Program-made: the position numbers and the translations under genes
Notes under the pieces: generated by a model
What the model saw: the letters and a program-made list of their open reading frames with translations, nothing else
Databases searched by the model: none
Told to the model about the DNA's origin: nothing
Part shown: positions 41,461 through 51,572 of the stretch, piece by piece
How positions within the stretch are numbered: the first letter of the stretch is position 1
Layout: each line of letters begins with the position of its first letter
NCBI GenBank assembly: GCA_026225255.1
Contig: JAMFSJ010000033.1
Coordinates: 124,001-188,000 of the forward strand
DNA from: Methylacidimicrobium fagopyrum
GTDB lineage: Bacteria; Verrucomicrobiota; Verrucomicrobiia; Limisphaerales; UBA11358
Length of the DNA: 64,000 nucleotides
Direction: 5' to 3'

Positions 41461-42453
41461 ATGTCAAAGCCCACCCTTTCCGTTATCATCTGCACGCATA
41501 ATCCTCGAATGGATTATTTAAAGCGCACATTAAATGCGCTAGATATGCAGACGGTGCCAAAGGAACAATGGGAGCTGTTAGTCATTGACAATGCTTCCAA
41601 AGAATCGCTCGCTGATACGTGGGATTTATCATGGCATCCTCAAGCCCGCCACGTTCGTGAGAATGAATTGGGCCTGACCGCCGCGCGGTTGCGCGGTATT
41701 CAGGAAACAAGTTCAGATCTATTATTATTCGTGGATGATGATAATATTTTGGCCCCCAATTTTATTGAAACTCTATTAGGCTTAGCCTCGGCATATCCGA
41801 ATTTAGGTTGTTTTGGTGCGGGCTGTTTAGAGCCGGAGTTTGAAGAACAGCCAAATTTGGAGTTGCATCCATACCTTAGCATGCTCGCCTTGCGAACGGT
41901 ATTGGAACGGCAATGGTCAAACTGTCCGACTGATTCAATCACACCCTGGGGAGCAGGCTTAGCGGTGCGACATTCTATAGCCCTGAATTTTAGAGATGCT
42001 GTCAATGCTGCTAAGACACGCCTGCATTTGGGGCGACGGGGGCAACAGTTAAATTCTTGCGAAGATGATGAATTTTCCTGGGTTGCCTGCCAGATGGGGC
42101 TTGGCAAAGGAATTTTTCCAGAATTGAAAATTATCCATCTTATTGGACGTGGCCGCGTCCAATTACCCTACTTATTGCGACTGGCGGAAGGACATGCGTT
42201 TTCACATGCACTGCTTAGGCATCTTCATGAAAAATCTTCGCCTGAACTTCCAGGTAAGTCGGATGGGCGGAACGTGATCCAGGCATTATTGCGGGTTAGT
42301 CCGTCAGATTTTTTCTACGAAGGACATCGTTGGTGGAGTGCACGCAGCCGGAAGGGCGTCGCCGCCGAATTTCAAAAAGCGCATGACGCTGGAATCGTCC
42401 GGGCGCGTGAAACTATTAAAAATTTAGAGCTGGATGCGGTCGCAAAACCATGA
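41461..42453 (+). CDS. family 2 glycosyltransferase
   Basis: The protein has 330 residues. S-V-I-I-C-T-H-N-P-R begins the fold; L-L-V-I-D-N-A-S-K-E and L-F-V-D-D-D-N carry the metal site; E-D-D-E-F-S-W is the catalytic acid region. Six bases after the GT9 stop. Sugar and acceptor unknown. Confidence 0.88.
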   Translation: MSKPTLSVIICTHNPRMDYLKRTLNALDMQTVPKEQWELLVIDNASKESLADTWDLSWHPQARHVRENELGLTAARLRGIQETSSDLLLFVDDDNILAPNFIETLLGLASAYPNLGCFGAGCLEPEFEEQPNLELHPYLSMLALRTVLERQWSNCPTDSITPWGAGLAVRHSIALNFRDAVNAAKTRLHLGRRGQQLNSCEDDEFSWVACQMGLGKGIFPELKIIHLIGRGRVQLPYLLRLAEGHAFSHALLRHLHEKSSPELPGKSDGRNVIQALLRVSPSDFFYEGHRWWSARSRKGVAAEFQKAHDAGIVRARETIKNLELDAVAKP

Positions 42454-42560
42454 GGGCAATTTAGTCGCTTTTTGTTTTTTGGATGAATTTACCGTCACGC
42501 TCCAGACAGAATTGTCGGCTGGATTTAAGCAGGCCTGATTAGTCTTAATTACAAGGGTTT

Positions 42561-43505
42561 ATGATCAAGGTTTCTATCATTATTTGCACGCGGGATCGTG
42601 CGGATGACTTGCGCCAGACATTGGAGGCAATTGGAAAAGTAAATGTCCCGGGGGATTTACCAGCAGAAATTATTGTCGTAGATAATGGGTCAACGGATCA
42701 CACAGCGGATGTGGTGCAAAATACAAAATTGCCCCAAATGTCTGTGCGTCGTGTCTCTGAACCGCGTAAAGGGAAGGGATATGCCTACAATACCGGCATG
42801 GCCGAGGCTAGCGGCGATATTTTTCTTTTTACGGATGATGACGTCCGCCCTCCAGTAGATTGGATTACTGGTATGTGTCGTCCGCTTTTGATGGGAACAG
42901 CGCATGGCATAGCGGGTGGTTTGCGAACCGCCCCCCATCTAAGGCGTAAGTGGATGGAATTAAGGCATCACATTTGGCTCGCCACCACGGAGCATATGCA
43001 AAATGGCGAAACCGATTCAATGACCGGGGCCAACATGGCATTTCATCGAAGCGTTTTGAATAAGGTTCCGGCATTTGATCCTGAGCTTGGTCCGGGTGCT
43101 TTGGGGTTAAGCGAAGAATCTCTTTTTGCTAAGCAAATGATTAAGGCCGGATTTCGCATAATTACTGCCTTTGATGTAATAGCGGAACATCATTTTAGCG
43201 AAAAACGCCTCCACCGGTCTTATTTTTTAAAGGCGGTTGAAGTTAGTGCACGTTCTTGGGCTTATGTTTCATACCACTGGTTGCATGAAAATCCAGGACA
43301 CCCCAGATTTTATCTGCTTAAGCTATCGCTACGGCTAAAAATTAGCCGGATTCTACGACGTCGAGAGTTAGCCGTCCAAGTCTTACCCTTGTGGGAAGAG
43401 CGCGCTTTGTATGATTATTACTTTATAACTCAATATCGTATTGAATCTGCGCGCCCAAGAAATTATGAGCGCTTTGGTTTTTTAAAATTGCACGGAAAAG
43501 TGTAA
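42561..43505 (+). CDS. family 2 glycosyltransferase
   Basis: The protein has 314 residues. V-S-I-I-I-C-T-R-D-R-A, I-V-V-D-N-G-S-T-D-H-T, L-F-T-D-D-D-V-R-P and L-G-L-S-E-E-S-L-F are the usual motifs. One hydrophobic stretch lies in the middle. It follows a 107-bp gap. Confidence 0.88.
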   Translation: MIKVSIIICTRDRADDLRQTLEAIGKVNVPGDLPAEIIVVDNGSTDHTADVVQNTKLPQMSVRRVSEPRKGKGYAYNTGMAEASGDIFLFTDDDVRPPVDWITGMCRPLLMGTAHGIAGGLRTAPHLRRKWMELRHHIWLATTEHMQNGETDSMTGANMAFHRSVLNKVPAFDPELGPGALGLSEESLFAKQMIKAGFRIITAFDVIAEHHFSEKRLHRSYFLKAVEVSARSWAYVSYHWLHENPGHPRFYLLKLSLRLKISRILRRRELAVQVLPLWEERALYDYYFITQYRIESARPRNYERFGFLKLHGKV

Positions 43506-43553
43506 GGCGAAATATACTTAGCGTTCTTGCCCTGAAAGCTTTGTTCGTAATAT

Positions 43554-44675
43554 ATGTCAAATCGAATACCGGCCAGTTCTTTGTGGGGAAAGATTTGGGA
43601 TTGTTTGCGGGGCTCCGAACAAAATTGTAAAGTTTCCAGGGTTTTTTTTATCCGAAAGACACGAATTCGTGGATTGCTATTCTTTCTAAAGGGAATCATT
43701 TTTAATCCTAAATACGCCGTCATTTTTTTAAAAAGGCATGTTTTTGGCCGGACTGTTATGTTGGTTCAACGATACGCTGGTATCGGCGACATTGTTTGCA
43801 CCTTACCCTCGATCACTATGCTTCGGAAAAATGAACCTGGGATAATTCTTATATATGAAACTCGCCGAGCCAACGTGCCGATGCTTGAATCTTGCCCAGC
43901 ACTGGATTTGGTAGTGGAAGAAGGCACCTTGCTGGCAACCCACTGCCATCGTTTTTTAAGGCCGAAAGTAATTTTGTATCCACTGTTGCCGGACGAACGC
44001 ACGCCCCCAGAACAACGTAAACGTATTCATCTTGTCGAGGAGTTTGGTAAAAGTTTTGGGTTTTCGTCTTTGAGTGAACAAAATGCACAGTTGGATGTTT
44101 CAATAAAGGAACAGAAACAAATGCGCCAGCGGTTACAGAAGGCGCAACTTGAAAACAATTTGATAGCGGTCATCCATACCGGACCCACTTGGCAAGTAAA
44201 GGAATGGTCGGCGTCAAACTGGGAAAAACTGGTAACTCAGCTAAAGAATGAGCTTGGAGTGGTTGTTATTCAAATTGGGCATGATTATTTTGGAACAGGT
44301 GAAGCCTCTCTATCACCTCGTATAAAGGGCACAGTCGACTGGGTTGGGGAATTATCCATTAAGCAAATACTTGCCTTATTGAAAATGACAAAAGTATTTA
44401 TCGGAATTGATTCAGGGATGTTGCATTTAGCGGGGGCGGTATCTGCCCCCTGCGTCGGACTATTTGGTCCGACTGATCCGATCTGTTTTTTGCCCAGAAA
44501 TAGTCTGGCATTGGGCGTAACTTCGAAAGTGGAATGTCTCGGTTGCCACCACAATATTCAAGGCCCGCTTCATTGGCGAAACGGTTGTCCTAATGCGATT
44601 CGTTGCATGTCAGAATTATCGGTAAATGATGTCTATTCAGCTTGTTCGCAATTTATAAACCAAGGCAAAAATTAG
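43554..44675 (+). CDS. family 9 glycosyltransferase (heptosyltransferase-like)
   Basis: The protein has 373 residues. A basic N-terminal 60 residues with a hydrophobic stretch precede L-V-Q-R-Y-A-G-I-G-D-I-V. A-V-I-H-T-G-P-T-W-Q-V-K-E-W and F-I-G-I-D-S-G-M-L-H-L-A-G-A are the classical GT9 sites. Second GT9 of the cluster. Confidence 0.85.
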   Translation: MSNRIPASSLWGKIWDCLRGSEQNCKVSRVFFIRKTRIRGLLFFLKGIIFNPKYAVIFLKRHVFGRTVMLVQRYAGIGDIVCTLPSITMLRKNEPGIILIYETRRANVPMLESCPALDLVVEEGTLLATHCHRFLRPKVILYPLLPDERTPPEQRKRIHLVEEFGKSFGFSSLSEQNAQLDVSIKEQKQMRQRLQKAQLENNLIAVIHTGPTWQVKEWSASNWEKLVTQLKNELGVVVIQIGHDYFGTGEASLSPRIKGTVDWVGELSIKQILALLKMTKVFIGIDSGMLHLAGAVSAPCVGLFGPTDPICFLPRNSLALGVTSKVECLGCHHNIQGPLHWRNGCPNAIRCMSELSVNDVYSACSQFINQGKN

Positions 44676-44785
44676 GGAAGAGCAGGGAGGCGTTTTGGGG
44701 GCTATCCTAGTTGCGTGTGAGATTATGGCTTTATCCCGCGCACATCACCGTGATGACAGAAATTACTAATGCTTTAATGGAAAAA

Positions 44786-45940
44786 ATGAACGTTGATTTT
44801 TTGATTGTTGGGGCTGGTTTTTCGGGGCTGGTTCTGGCCGAACGCCTTTCTTCACAGTTGGGCAAGCGTTGCCTCGTGGTTGAGCAACGGGATCATATCG
44901 GCGGCAATGCGTGGGATGAATATGACGATGCGGGCGTATTGGTTCATACTTACGGCCCGCATTATTTCCGCACCAACTCACCGCGCATTAAAGAATATCT
45001 ATCGCAATTCACCGGCTGGCATCCGGTGGATTATCGCATCTTGAGTCATACCGCCGGACGCTACTGGAGTTTCCCCATCAACCTTCAGACCTTTGAGCAA
45101 ATGTTGGGGCGTTCATCCACCACGGAGGAATGGGAAGCGTATCTGGCCGCACATCGCATCGCCATTGCGTCGCCGACTAATTCAGAGGAAGTCATCATCT
45201 CGCAAGTTGGCTGGGAACTTTACGAAAGATTTTTCAAAGGCTATACGCAGAAACAATGGGGTTGTCATCCCAAGGAATTAGATGCCTCAGTTTGTGGGCG
45301 CATCCCTATCCGCACCAATCGCGACGACCGTTATCTTTCGGATGAATTTCAAGCCTTGCCCAGCGGCGGCTATCATCGGATGTTTCGTAAAATGCTCGCG
45401 GGCTCGCCCGGGGTGCAAGTTTTGTTACGCACAAATTATCGTGAAATTCTGCCGCATGTCAGTTGGAAACACATGATTTATACCGGGCCAATTGACGAAT
45501 ACTTTGATTGTCAGCTAGGCGCGCTGCCTTACCGTTCGCTCCGGTTTGAGCGTGAATCTTTTTCGGCGGAACAACTGGAAAGCCGGATTGCCATTTCTGG
45601 CAAACGTGGTTTTTGGCAACCTGCCATGCAGGTGAATTACCCGAATGAAAATGCGTTTACCCGGATTGTGGAAGTTAAACACGCCACGGGGCAGAGCTGC
45701 GATAACACTACCATTGTGCGTGAGTATCCGGAAGCTTTCGGTCCCGGTAAAGAACCTTACTATCCCGTTCCGGCTCCATTGCCACGTCAGCTCTACGCAA
45801 AATATGCGGAGATGGCGGCGGCACTACCCAACGTTAGTTTTGTCGGACGACTTGCCACCTATAAATACTACAACATGGACCAAGTGGTCGGCATGGCTTT
45901 GGCTGAATTCGACCGCTTGAAACAAAATTGCACGCGGTAA
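44786..45940 (+). CDS. glf: UDP-galactopyranose mutase
   Basis: The protein has 384 residues from ATG 44786; upstream ATGs at 44753 and 44777 are in frame. FAD site is L-I-V-G-A-G-F-S-G-L-V-L (5-16). H-I-G-G-N-A-W, R-T-N-R-D-D-R and the late Y-Y-N-M-D-Q-V fit Glf. It converts UDP-galactopyranose to UDP-galactofuranose, so the polymer probably contains Galf. The galactofuranosyltransferase is not identified. Confidence 0.93.
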   Translation: MNVDFLIVGAGFSGLVLAERLSSQLGKRCLVVEQRDHIGGNAWDEYDDAGVLVHTYGPHYFRTNSPRIKEYLSQFTGWHPVDYRILSHTAGRYWSFPINLQTFEQMLGRSSTTEEWEAYLAAHRIAIASPTNSEEVIISQVGWELYERFFKGYTQKQWGCHPKELDASVCGRIPIRTNRDDRYLSDEFQALPSGGYHRMFRKMLAGSPGVQVLLRTNYREILPHVSWKHMIYTGPIDEYFDCQLGALPYRSLRFERESFSAEQLESRIAISGKRGFWQPAMQVNYPNENAFTRIVEVKHATGQSCDNTTIVREYPEAFGPGKEPYYPVPAPLPRQLYAKYAEMAAALPNVSFVGRLATYKYYNMDQVVGMALAEFDRLKQNCTR

Positions 45941-46004
45941 TGAAGTTACGCCTCGGATTCGTTTTAACGCCAAGAGATAGTCTTTTGGATGAGTTATCGG
46001 CGCT

Positions 46005-47153
46005 ATGAGCAAAGTTGCATTTATTTCCACCATGTATGGTGAGACCTGGGGTGGTAGTGAACAACTCTGGGGAGCAGCGGCGCATGTCTTGTTGAAAATG
46101 GGTCATCGCGTTGCCGCAGGTGTCAATCATTGGCCAGGGAATCATCGCGAATGGGACGCGTTGGCCGCCGCCGGTTGTGAACTGCACGTTCGCGAATATA
46201 TCCCACCGTTTGTCGGCCGGTTACTCAACCGTTTTTTGACCACGGCGCACAAGGTTCTTCCCCGCAATGCCCGACATGATTGGTTGAAAAGTTTCCGTCC
46301 CGATCTAGTTGTCATCTGTCAGGCGTGGACGGATGATGGTTTGGAAATCATGGAAATGTGCCGGCAGCACGGTTGGAAATACGTCAGCATCGTGCAGGCG
46401 GCTTCGGAATATCAATGGCCCGACGACGCCCGTTCCTTGCGCCTCCGCGAAGTATATCAAGCTGCCACCGCCGCTTTTTTTGTTTCCCGTCATAATTGGG
46501 AATTGACCGAGAAACAGATTGCCGCCCGCATTCCACACGGTGAAATCGCTTGGAATCCTTTCAGTGTCGAACACAATCAACCTTTGCCGTGGCCGGATGA
46601 AAGCCAGGGTTTTAAGCTGGCTTGCGTGGGTCGCTTGCAACCGGACGCCAAAGGACAGGATATTTTGCTACAAGTGCTTGCGCAGTCTAGCTGGCGCGAC
46701 CGTCCGCTGACCGTCACGTTTTTCGGCAAAGGCGTGAATCGTCAGCAAATTGAAAGATTGGCGGAAATGTTGGGCGTCAAAAATGTCCAGTTCGGCGGCT
46801 TCGTTTCGGGCGTGAGTGGAATCTGGCAAGATCAGCACGCACTCGTTTTACCGTCGCGCAAGGAAGGGTTGCCGATTGTGCTGTTGGAAGCCAGTTTGTG
46901 CGGGCGTCCCGCCATTTGCAATCGGACCGCAGGTGTGCCGGAAGTTTTGGATGATAATATGACTGGATTTTTATCCGCCGCGCCGGAAGTAGATTTGTTT
47001 GCGGAAGCCTTGGAAAGGGCTTGGAACAACCGCAAACAGTGGCGTGAGATGGGGCTACGCGCCGCCGAAAAGGTGCGCGCCTTAGTTCCTGAAAAACCGG
47101 CGGAAACATTTGCCGCGCGACTCATTCAACTAGCCTCGGTCGGATCGAAATAA
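46005..47153 (+). CDS. family 4 glycosyltransferase
   Basis: The protein has 382 residues. N-terminal Y-G-E-T-W-G-G-S-E-Q-L-W is a Gly-rich loop; the donor half has L-A-C-V-G-R-L-Q-P-D-A-K-G and S-R-K-E-G-L-P-I-V-L-L-E (E-x7-E). GT-B retaining enzyme, cytoplasmic side of the membrane. Confidence 0.9.
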   Translation: MSKVAFISTMYGETWGGSEQLWGAAAHVLLKMGHRVAAGVNHWPGNHREWDALAAAGCELHVREYIPPFVGRLLNRFLTTAHKVLPRNARHDWLKSFRPDLVVICQAWTDDGLEIMEMCRQHGWKYVSIVQAASEYQWPDDARSLRLREVYQAATAAFFVSRHNWELTEKQIAARIPHGEIAWNPFSVEHNQPLPWPDESQGFKLACVGRLQPDAKGQDILLQVLAQSSWRDRPLTVTFFGKGVNRQQIERLAEMLGVKNVQFGGFVSGVSGIWQDQHALVLPSRKEGLPIVLLEASLCGRPAICNRTAGVPEVLDDNMTGFLSAAPEVDLFAEALERAWNNRKQWREMGLRAAEKVRALVPEKPAETFAARLIQLASVGSK

Positions 47154-47169
47154 ATACCTAGCTAGTTTT

Positions 47170-48063
47170 ATGACTGATTCAAAGATGATTCATTCCGACC
47201 CAACGAAACCTCGGGTTTCAGTTTGCATTGTGACTTATAAGCGTGACGACACGCTGATAGATTCATTGCGCCAGTTATTAGCTTCAACGTATCCACCGCA
47301 AGAAATCTGGATCGTAGATAATGCCCGTTCCGCCGCGCTGCCGGCACGCTTGAGCGAATTTACGGTGCCGATTCAATTACTTTACCCGGAAGGGAATGTT
47401 GGTTGTGCCGGTTTGAATCTGGCCTTCGCCCGGACGACCGGTAAATATGTCTTTTGTTTTGATGATGACAGTTTTCCCGCGCCGGACTGTATTGAAAATG
47501 CCGTTCGGGCCTTTGAGTTGGATTCGACGCTGGGCATGATTGGTTTCAAAATGCACGATCCGGAAACCCGTTTGCCGTGGCATGATCGGTGGTGGAATCC
47601 CGACTGCGCGGTTTCCCGACCGACGATTTTTTGTCCCGGCTGCGGTCTTGCATTTCGGAACGATCCACATCTGCCGGATGAAATCTGCGTGCCTGACATT
47701 GTTTCACAAGCGCATGAATTTAGCATGGCTGCCGAAATTTTACGGCTCGGTTATCGCATCGAATTCCGTCCGGACTGCGTGGCGTTTCATCCCGATACCA
47801 CCAAAGGTTATTCCGGCGAAAAAGCCCGCAACGGCAATCGCAATCAATTGCGGTTTTTGATTCACTATGCCGATAGCTTGAATCTCGCGGTGCTGCTCGG
47901 CTCGCAAATTTTACTGGCCGCTACGCGTCGACCCCATGAAACGCGTTTTGCTTTTGACTATTTTTTCTCGATTCATCGCCGCGCGTTGCCGCGCACGGTC
48001 GCCCGGCAGTTTCGTGAAGTTTTTTCATGGCACACGCATCCGAAATTAGGGCGGCTGTTATGA
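47170..48063 (+). CDS. family 2 glycosyltransferase
   Basis: The protein has 297 residues. V-C-I-V-T-Y-K-R-D-D-T, I-W-I-V-D-N-A and F-C-F-D-D-D-S-F are present. The rhamnosyltransferase/galactofuranosyltransferase-like opening fits with the Glf gene nearby, but that is inference. Its stop overlaps the next start by four bases. Confidence 0.88.
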   Translation: MTDSKMIHSDPTKPRVSVCIVTYKRDDTLIDSLRQLLASTYPPQEIWIVDNARSAALPARLSEFTVPIQLLYPEGNVGCAGLNLAFARTTGKYVFCFDDDSFPAPDCIENAVRAFELDSTLGMIGFKMHDPETRLPWHDRWWNPDCAVSRPTIFCPGCGLAFRNDPHLPDEICVPDIVSQAHEFSMAAEILRLGYRIEFRPDCVAFHPDTTKGYSGEKARNGNRNQLRFLIHYADSLNLAVLLGSQILLAATRRPHETRFAFDYFFSIHRRALPRTVARQFREVFSWHTHPKLGRLL

Positions 48064-49244
48064 GTCTGCGCGTGGTCGCCAGTTCGCCGTCGCTAGAGTT
48101 GAGCGGGGCCAATGTGCTGGTCGCAAATCTGCTCGACCAACTTCAGCGCACCGGGGTGGAAGCCGAATGGATTGTGACCGGCCATAATCCGAATGACGAT
48201 GCTGCGTGGCTCGGCCAGCGGCAGTTCAAATTGCATCGTCTGCCGCCGACCCATGTATCCGATGTGCGTCAACGGCAAAAACTGCTTGGTAAATTTTTGG
48301 AAGAACGTTCGCCGTGTGTCTTTCTTCCTAATTTTGATTTCGACATGGCATGCGTGACACCAGCACTTTCGGCCGCCAACCAAGTTGTGTTGATCATGCA
48401 CTGCGATGATCCAGTCTATTACGACTTTACGGCGCGGCACGGCAATCTTTTCAACGCCATTGTTTGTGTCAGTCAATTTTTGGCGGAAAAACTTGGTTCG
48501 GTGCAGCCGGATTTAAAAGGGCGGGTGGTTCATATTCCTTTCGGGGTGGAAGCTCCCGCCGAATTGTCGGCCCGGGAAAAATCATCAGGGCAACCGTTGG
48601 ATGTGGCTTATTGCGGACGCCTTTCCTTTCATCAAAAGCGCATTCAGGATCTGGCGCAAATTATCAACCAATGTCACGCCGAGAATCGACCAGTTCAATT
48701 TCACATCGCGGGCACCGGGCCGGATGAATCGGCATTTTTTAAGAGCGTTCAGGAACCACTGGCGGCAGGCCGGGTTTCGCGGCTGGGTTTTCTGCCCAAC
48801 CCGGAAATTTTGAAATTGTTGAGCCGGATGGATGCGTTGGTGATGACCTCGGACTTTGAAGGCTTGCCGGTGATTTTATTGGAGGCGATGTCGCGCGGCT
48901 GCGTTCCGGTCGTGACCCAAATTGAAAGCGGCATGGGCGAACTCGTTCAACCGGGCAAAAATGGTTTTCTGCTCCCCGTCGGCGATGTGAAAGCTTTTAC
49001 CGAAGTTCTGGTCAAGTTGTCCGCTGATCCAGCCTGGCTGTTACATTTGCGCCGAGCCGCGTTTGACCAGATCCGTTCCGGTGGTTTTACCCTAGCGCGG
49101 GCAGCGGCAGATTACCAAAAACTTTTTGAATCACTCGTTGAACCGCAATGGCAGGTAGCCCGCACAGGTTCAGCCATCTTTCCCGGACACTATCGGCTAA
49201 CGGAGCGGTTGATAAAAAAAATACGAGCGCAGTTACATGTCTAA
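48060..49244 (+). CDS. family 4 glycosyltransferase
   Basis: The protein has 394 residues from ATG 48060, chosen because ATGA overlaps the upstream stop; an earlier ATG (48027) would overlap by 37 bases. S-G-A-N-V-L-V-A-N-L is the acceptor loop. D-F-E-G-L-P-V-I-L-L-E is the E-x7-E motif. Confidence 0.9.
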   Translation: MSLRVVASSPSLELSGANVLVANLLDQLQRTGVEAEWIVTGHNPNDDAAWLGQRQFKLHRLPPTHVSDVRQRQKLLGKFLEERSPCVFLPNFDFDMACVTPALSAANQVVLIMHCDDPVYYDFTARHGNLFNAIVCVSQFLAEKLGSVQPDLKGRVVHIPFGVEAPAELSAREKSSGQPLDVAYCGRLSFHQKRIQDLAQIINQCHAENRPVQFHIAGTGPDESAFFKSVQEPLAAGRVSRLGFLPNPEILKLLSRMDALVMTSDFEGLPVILLEAMSRGCVPVVTQIESGMGELVQPGKNGFLLPVGDVKAFTEVLVKLSADPAWLLHLRRAAFDQIRSGGFTLARAAADYQKLFESLVEPQWQVARTGSAIFPGHYRLTERLIKKIRAQLHV

Positions 49245-49267
49245 AATGGCGTGTTTGCGGGCAGGCG

Positions 49268-50320
49268 ATGAAAGTCTTCCGTCGAAGTTTTCCTCCCATT
49301 GTCTCCACTGAAATGAAACGGCTTTCCAAATTTTACCAGTCACGGAAATTAGTGGTGATTGGCTATGATTTTCACAGCGAGGGCGGCGCATGGCGTTCCA
49401 TCTACCGTTTTTTCCGGCAGGTTGAGGCCGATGGCCAGCCCGTCATGTTGCTGGACCGGAATAAACAAGGCACGTTCCGGCAGTTATTGGCCGTGGTCTG
49501 TTTCAGTCCCAAGATTCTTTTCAACGGCTTGGGAACATTTTACCGTTGGGAAGGGATTTTCGCCTGTCTGCTGCGTAAGGATATTCTGATTTATCTGCAT
49601 GATACGGCATATATGGTTGAAGGTTATGCCCGCCGCCACCCTTGGAAATTCCGTTTATTTCGGCTGATGCTTAAGCGCAATATTATCTTATGCGTCTCCG
49701 AGCAGATGCAAACTTACTATCGCAATGAGTTTGGGGTCACTCGCAGTCAGGTGATTCACGAAGCGGTGGCGTTGCCGGCCTCACCAGATTTTGATCCAAA
49801 TTTTCGCCACATCGTAATGGTCGGTTCGGTAGATGAACGCAAAGGCGTCAAATTATTTTCCGCCGTGGCGGAATCGGCAGAGAAACAAGGATTGCCGTGG
49901 AAATTTCATTGGATCGGCGCTTTGGCCAGTCAATCATTGGGCGCACTTTCCAGAAATGTTCGTTGGTGGGGCTGGCAGGACACGCCGTTAGAATTTGTCA
50001 AACAAGCCGACAGTTTTTTTCTCTCCTCGGTGGATGACCCACTGCCACTCGCTTGCCTCGAAGCGCTGGCTCTGGGTAAGCGTTGCGTGGTATACCGCCG
50101 GACTGGAATCGCTGAGTTGATTGACGGCATTCGTGGCTGCGCAGTGTATGAAAATTATTCTGCCGCCGATGCTTTACAAGCCTTGGAAAAAATTCTCAAT
50201 GAAACGCCGGATAGTTCTGCCATGGTTCGCATCATTGAAGAAAAAGCCTCGGTGGTTGCTTTGACAGCTCAAATACAGCAAATAGTAGGGCTCGTGGAAC
50301 CCAGTGAAGGTGGGCGCTGA
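49268..50320 (+). CDS. family 4 glycosyltransferase
   Basis: The protein has 350 residues from ATG 49268 (frame open upstream; 49313 also possible). E-G-G-A-W-R-S-I-Y, M-V-G-S-V-D-E-R-K-G and D-D-P-L-P-L-A-C-L-E, the last with Asp in place of the first Glu of the motif. It is 23 bp after the previous gene. Confidence 0.82.
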   Translation: MKVFRRSFPPIVSTEMKRLSKFYQSRKLVVIGYDFHSEGGAWRSIYRFFRQVEADGQPVMLLDRNKQGTFRQLLAVVCFSPKILFNGLGTFYRWEGIFACLLRKDILIYLHDTAYMVEGYARRHPWKFRLFRLMLKRNIILCVSEQMQTYYRNEFGVTRSQVIHEAVALPASPDFDPNFRHIVMVGSVDERKGVKLFSAVAESAEKQGLPWKFHWIGALASQSLGALSRNVRWWGWQDTPLEFVKQADSFFLSSVDDPLPLACLEALALGKRCVVYRRTGIAELIDGIRGCAVYENYSAADALQALEKILNETPDSSAMVRIIEEKASVVALTAQIQQIVGLVEPSEGGR

Positions 50321-50332
50321 CATTATCTTTTC

Positions 50333-51454
50333 ATGAGCGAAGGGAAATTTTTTGGGGAGTCATCCACACGGCTGCCTTCACTTGATGGCTGGAGAGCATT
50401 GAGTATTCTCTTAGTGTTGGGGGCGCATTCCATAATATCGCCTGGATTTCCCCCCATCCTCGAACCCTCTTTCAAATGGGTATGCGATGGCAACCTTGGG
50501 GTTCGTATATTTTTTGTCATTAGCGGTTTGCTGATTACTTGGTTGATGCTCTATGAAAACCATCTTTATGGCAGAATTAGTCTCCCGCACTTTTTTATCC
50601 GCCGAGCTTTAAGAATTCTTCCGGTCTATTTCGCATTTTTAGGCGTGTTGGCGGGAATGCAGGCGATGTCATTATATCAGCAACCTCCGGTCGCTTGGAT
50701 TGCTAATGTAACTTTCACCACAAATTATGTGGTGGATAGAGCGGGCGCGACTGGACACCTGTGGTCACTGGCAATTGAGGAGCAGTTCTACCTTATATGG
50801 CCGGCAGTTTTAGTCTGGGCAAAATTTGCGACCGATTATCGTAAAGGGCTTTGGCTTATCATTACGGTCATTGCGTTGTCGCCTCTTTTTCGAATCATTA
50901 CCTATACGAAAATGGCGCCCCAATTCATTGCTCCATTATTTTCATGGGGATCGCCTTTGAATTATTTTGACTCGCTGGCGTTTGGCTGCGGCAGTGCAAT
51001 ATTATTATTCTATAAACGAGACCAGTTGGAACAATTCATCACCATTCGACCAAAACTAATCGCTTGCATATCAGTTGGGTTGGTTCTTATTCCCCATGTA
51101 TTAGCTCATTACAAAGTTGTCGGGATGTTCACTGTTCCGTTTCAAGCTACATTGCAAGCTCTGGGAATCTCCCTGCTTATTCTCCAAAGTATCTTCCAAT
51201 CCAAGTCCGGGATTTTCAAACTATTGAATAACCCCTGGGTTTGCAAAGTTGGGATATTATCCTATTCAATTTACATTTGGCATATGATTACTTGGCAAAC
51301 TCAGGCGTTTTCAAGTTATGGCAATATTTGGTGGCGGGCTTTTCCTGGCTGGATCGTAACCGGAATCGGAGTTGCCGTTATTTCATACTACTTTCTGGAA
51401 AAACCCTTGTTTCAATTACGGTCCAAGCTAAAGAGACAGGCTTCAGTCGTGTGA
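50333..51454 (+). CDS. acyltransferase 3 (OafA/YrhL-type) membrane protein
   Basis: The protein has 373 residues and about ten membrane helices. L-D-G-W-R-A-L-S-I-L-L-V-L-G-A-H carries the key His; F-F-V-I-S-G-L-L-I-T-W follows; L-W-S-L-A-I-E-E-Q-F-Y-L-I-W-P is the second signature. It adds acetyl or another acyl group to the polysaccharide at the membrane. Confidence 0.92.
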   Translation: MSEGKFFGESSTRLPSLDGWRALSILLVLGAHSIISPGFPPILEPSFKWVCDGNLGVRIFFVISGLLITWLMLYENHLYGRISLPHFFIRRALRILPVYFAFLGVLAGMQAMSLYQQPPVAWIANVTFTTNYVVDRAGATGHLWSLAIEEQFYLIWPAVLVWAKFATDYRKGLWLIITVIALSPLFRIITYTKMAPQFIAPLFSWGSPLNYFDSLAFGCGSAILLFYKRDQLEQFITIRPKLIACISVGLVLIPHVLAHYKVVGMFTVPFQATLQALGISLLILQSIFQSKSGIFKLLNNPWVCKVGILSYSIYIWHMITWQTQAFSSYGNIWWRAFPGWIVTGIGVAVISYYFLEKPLFQLRSKLKRQASVV

Positions 51455-51572
51455 GGTGCCTCAAGGCATAACTTCATTTTAATGGCTTTCGGTTGAAATG
51501 ATGCCTGTGCCCGGCAAGTGTCCACAGCGCGCAAACTCAAACACAAAGAGTCAAATCCAGTTCTAATTTTTA

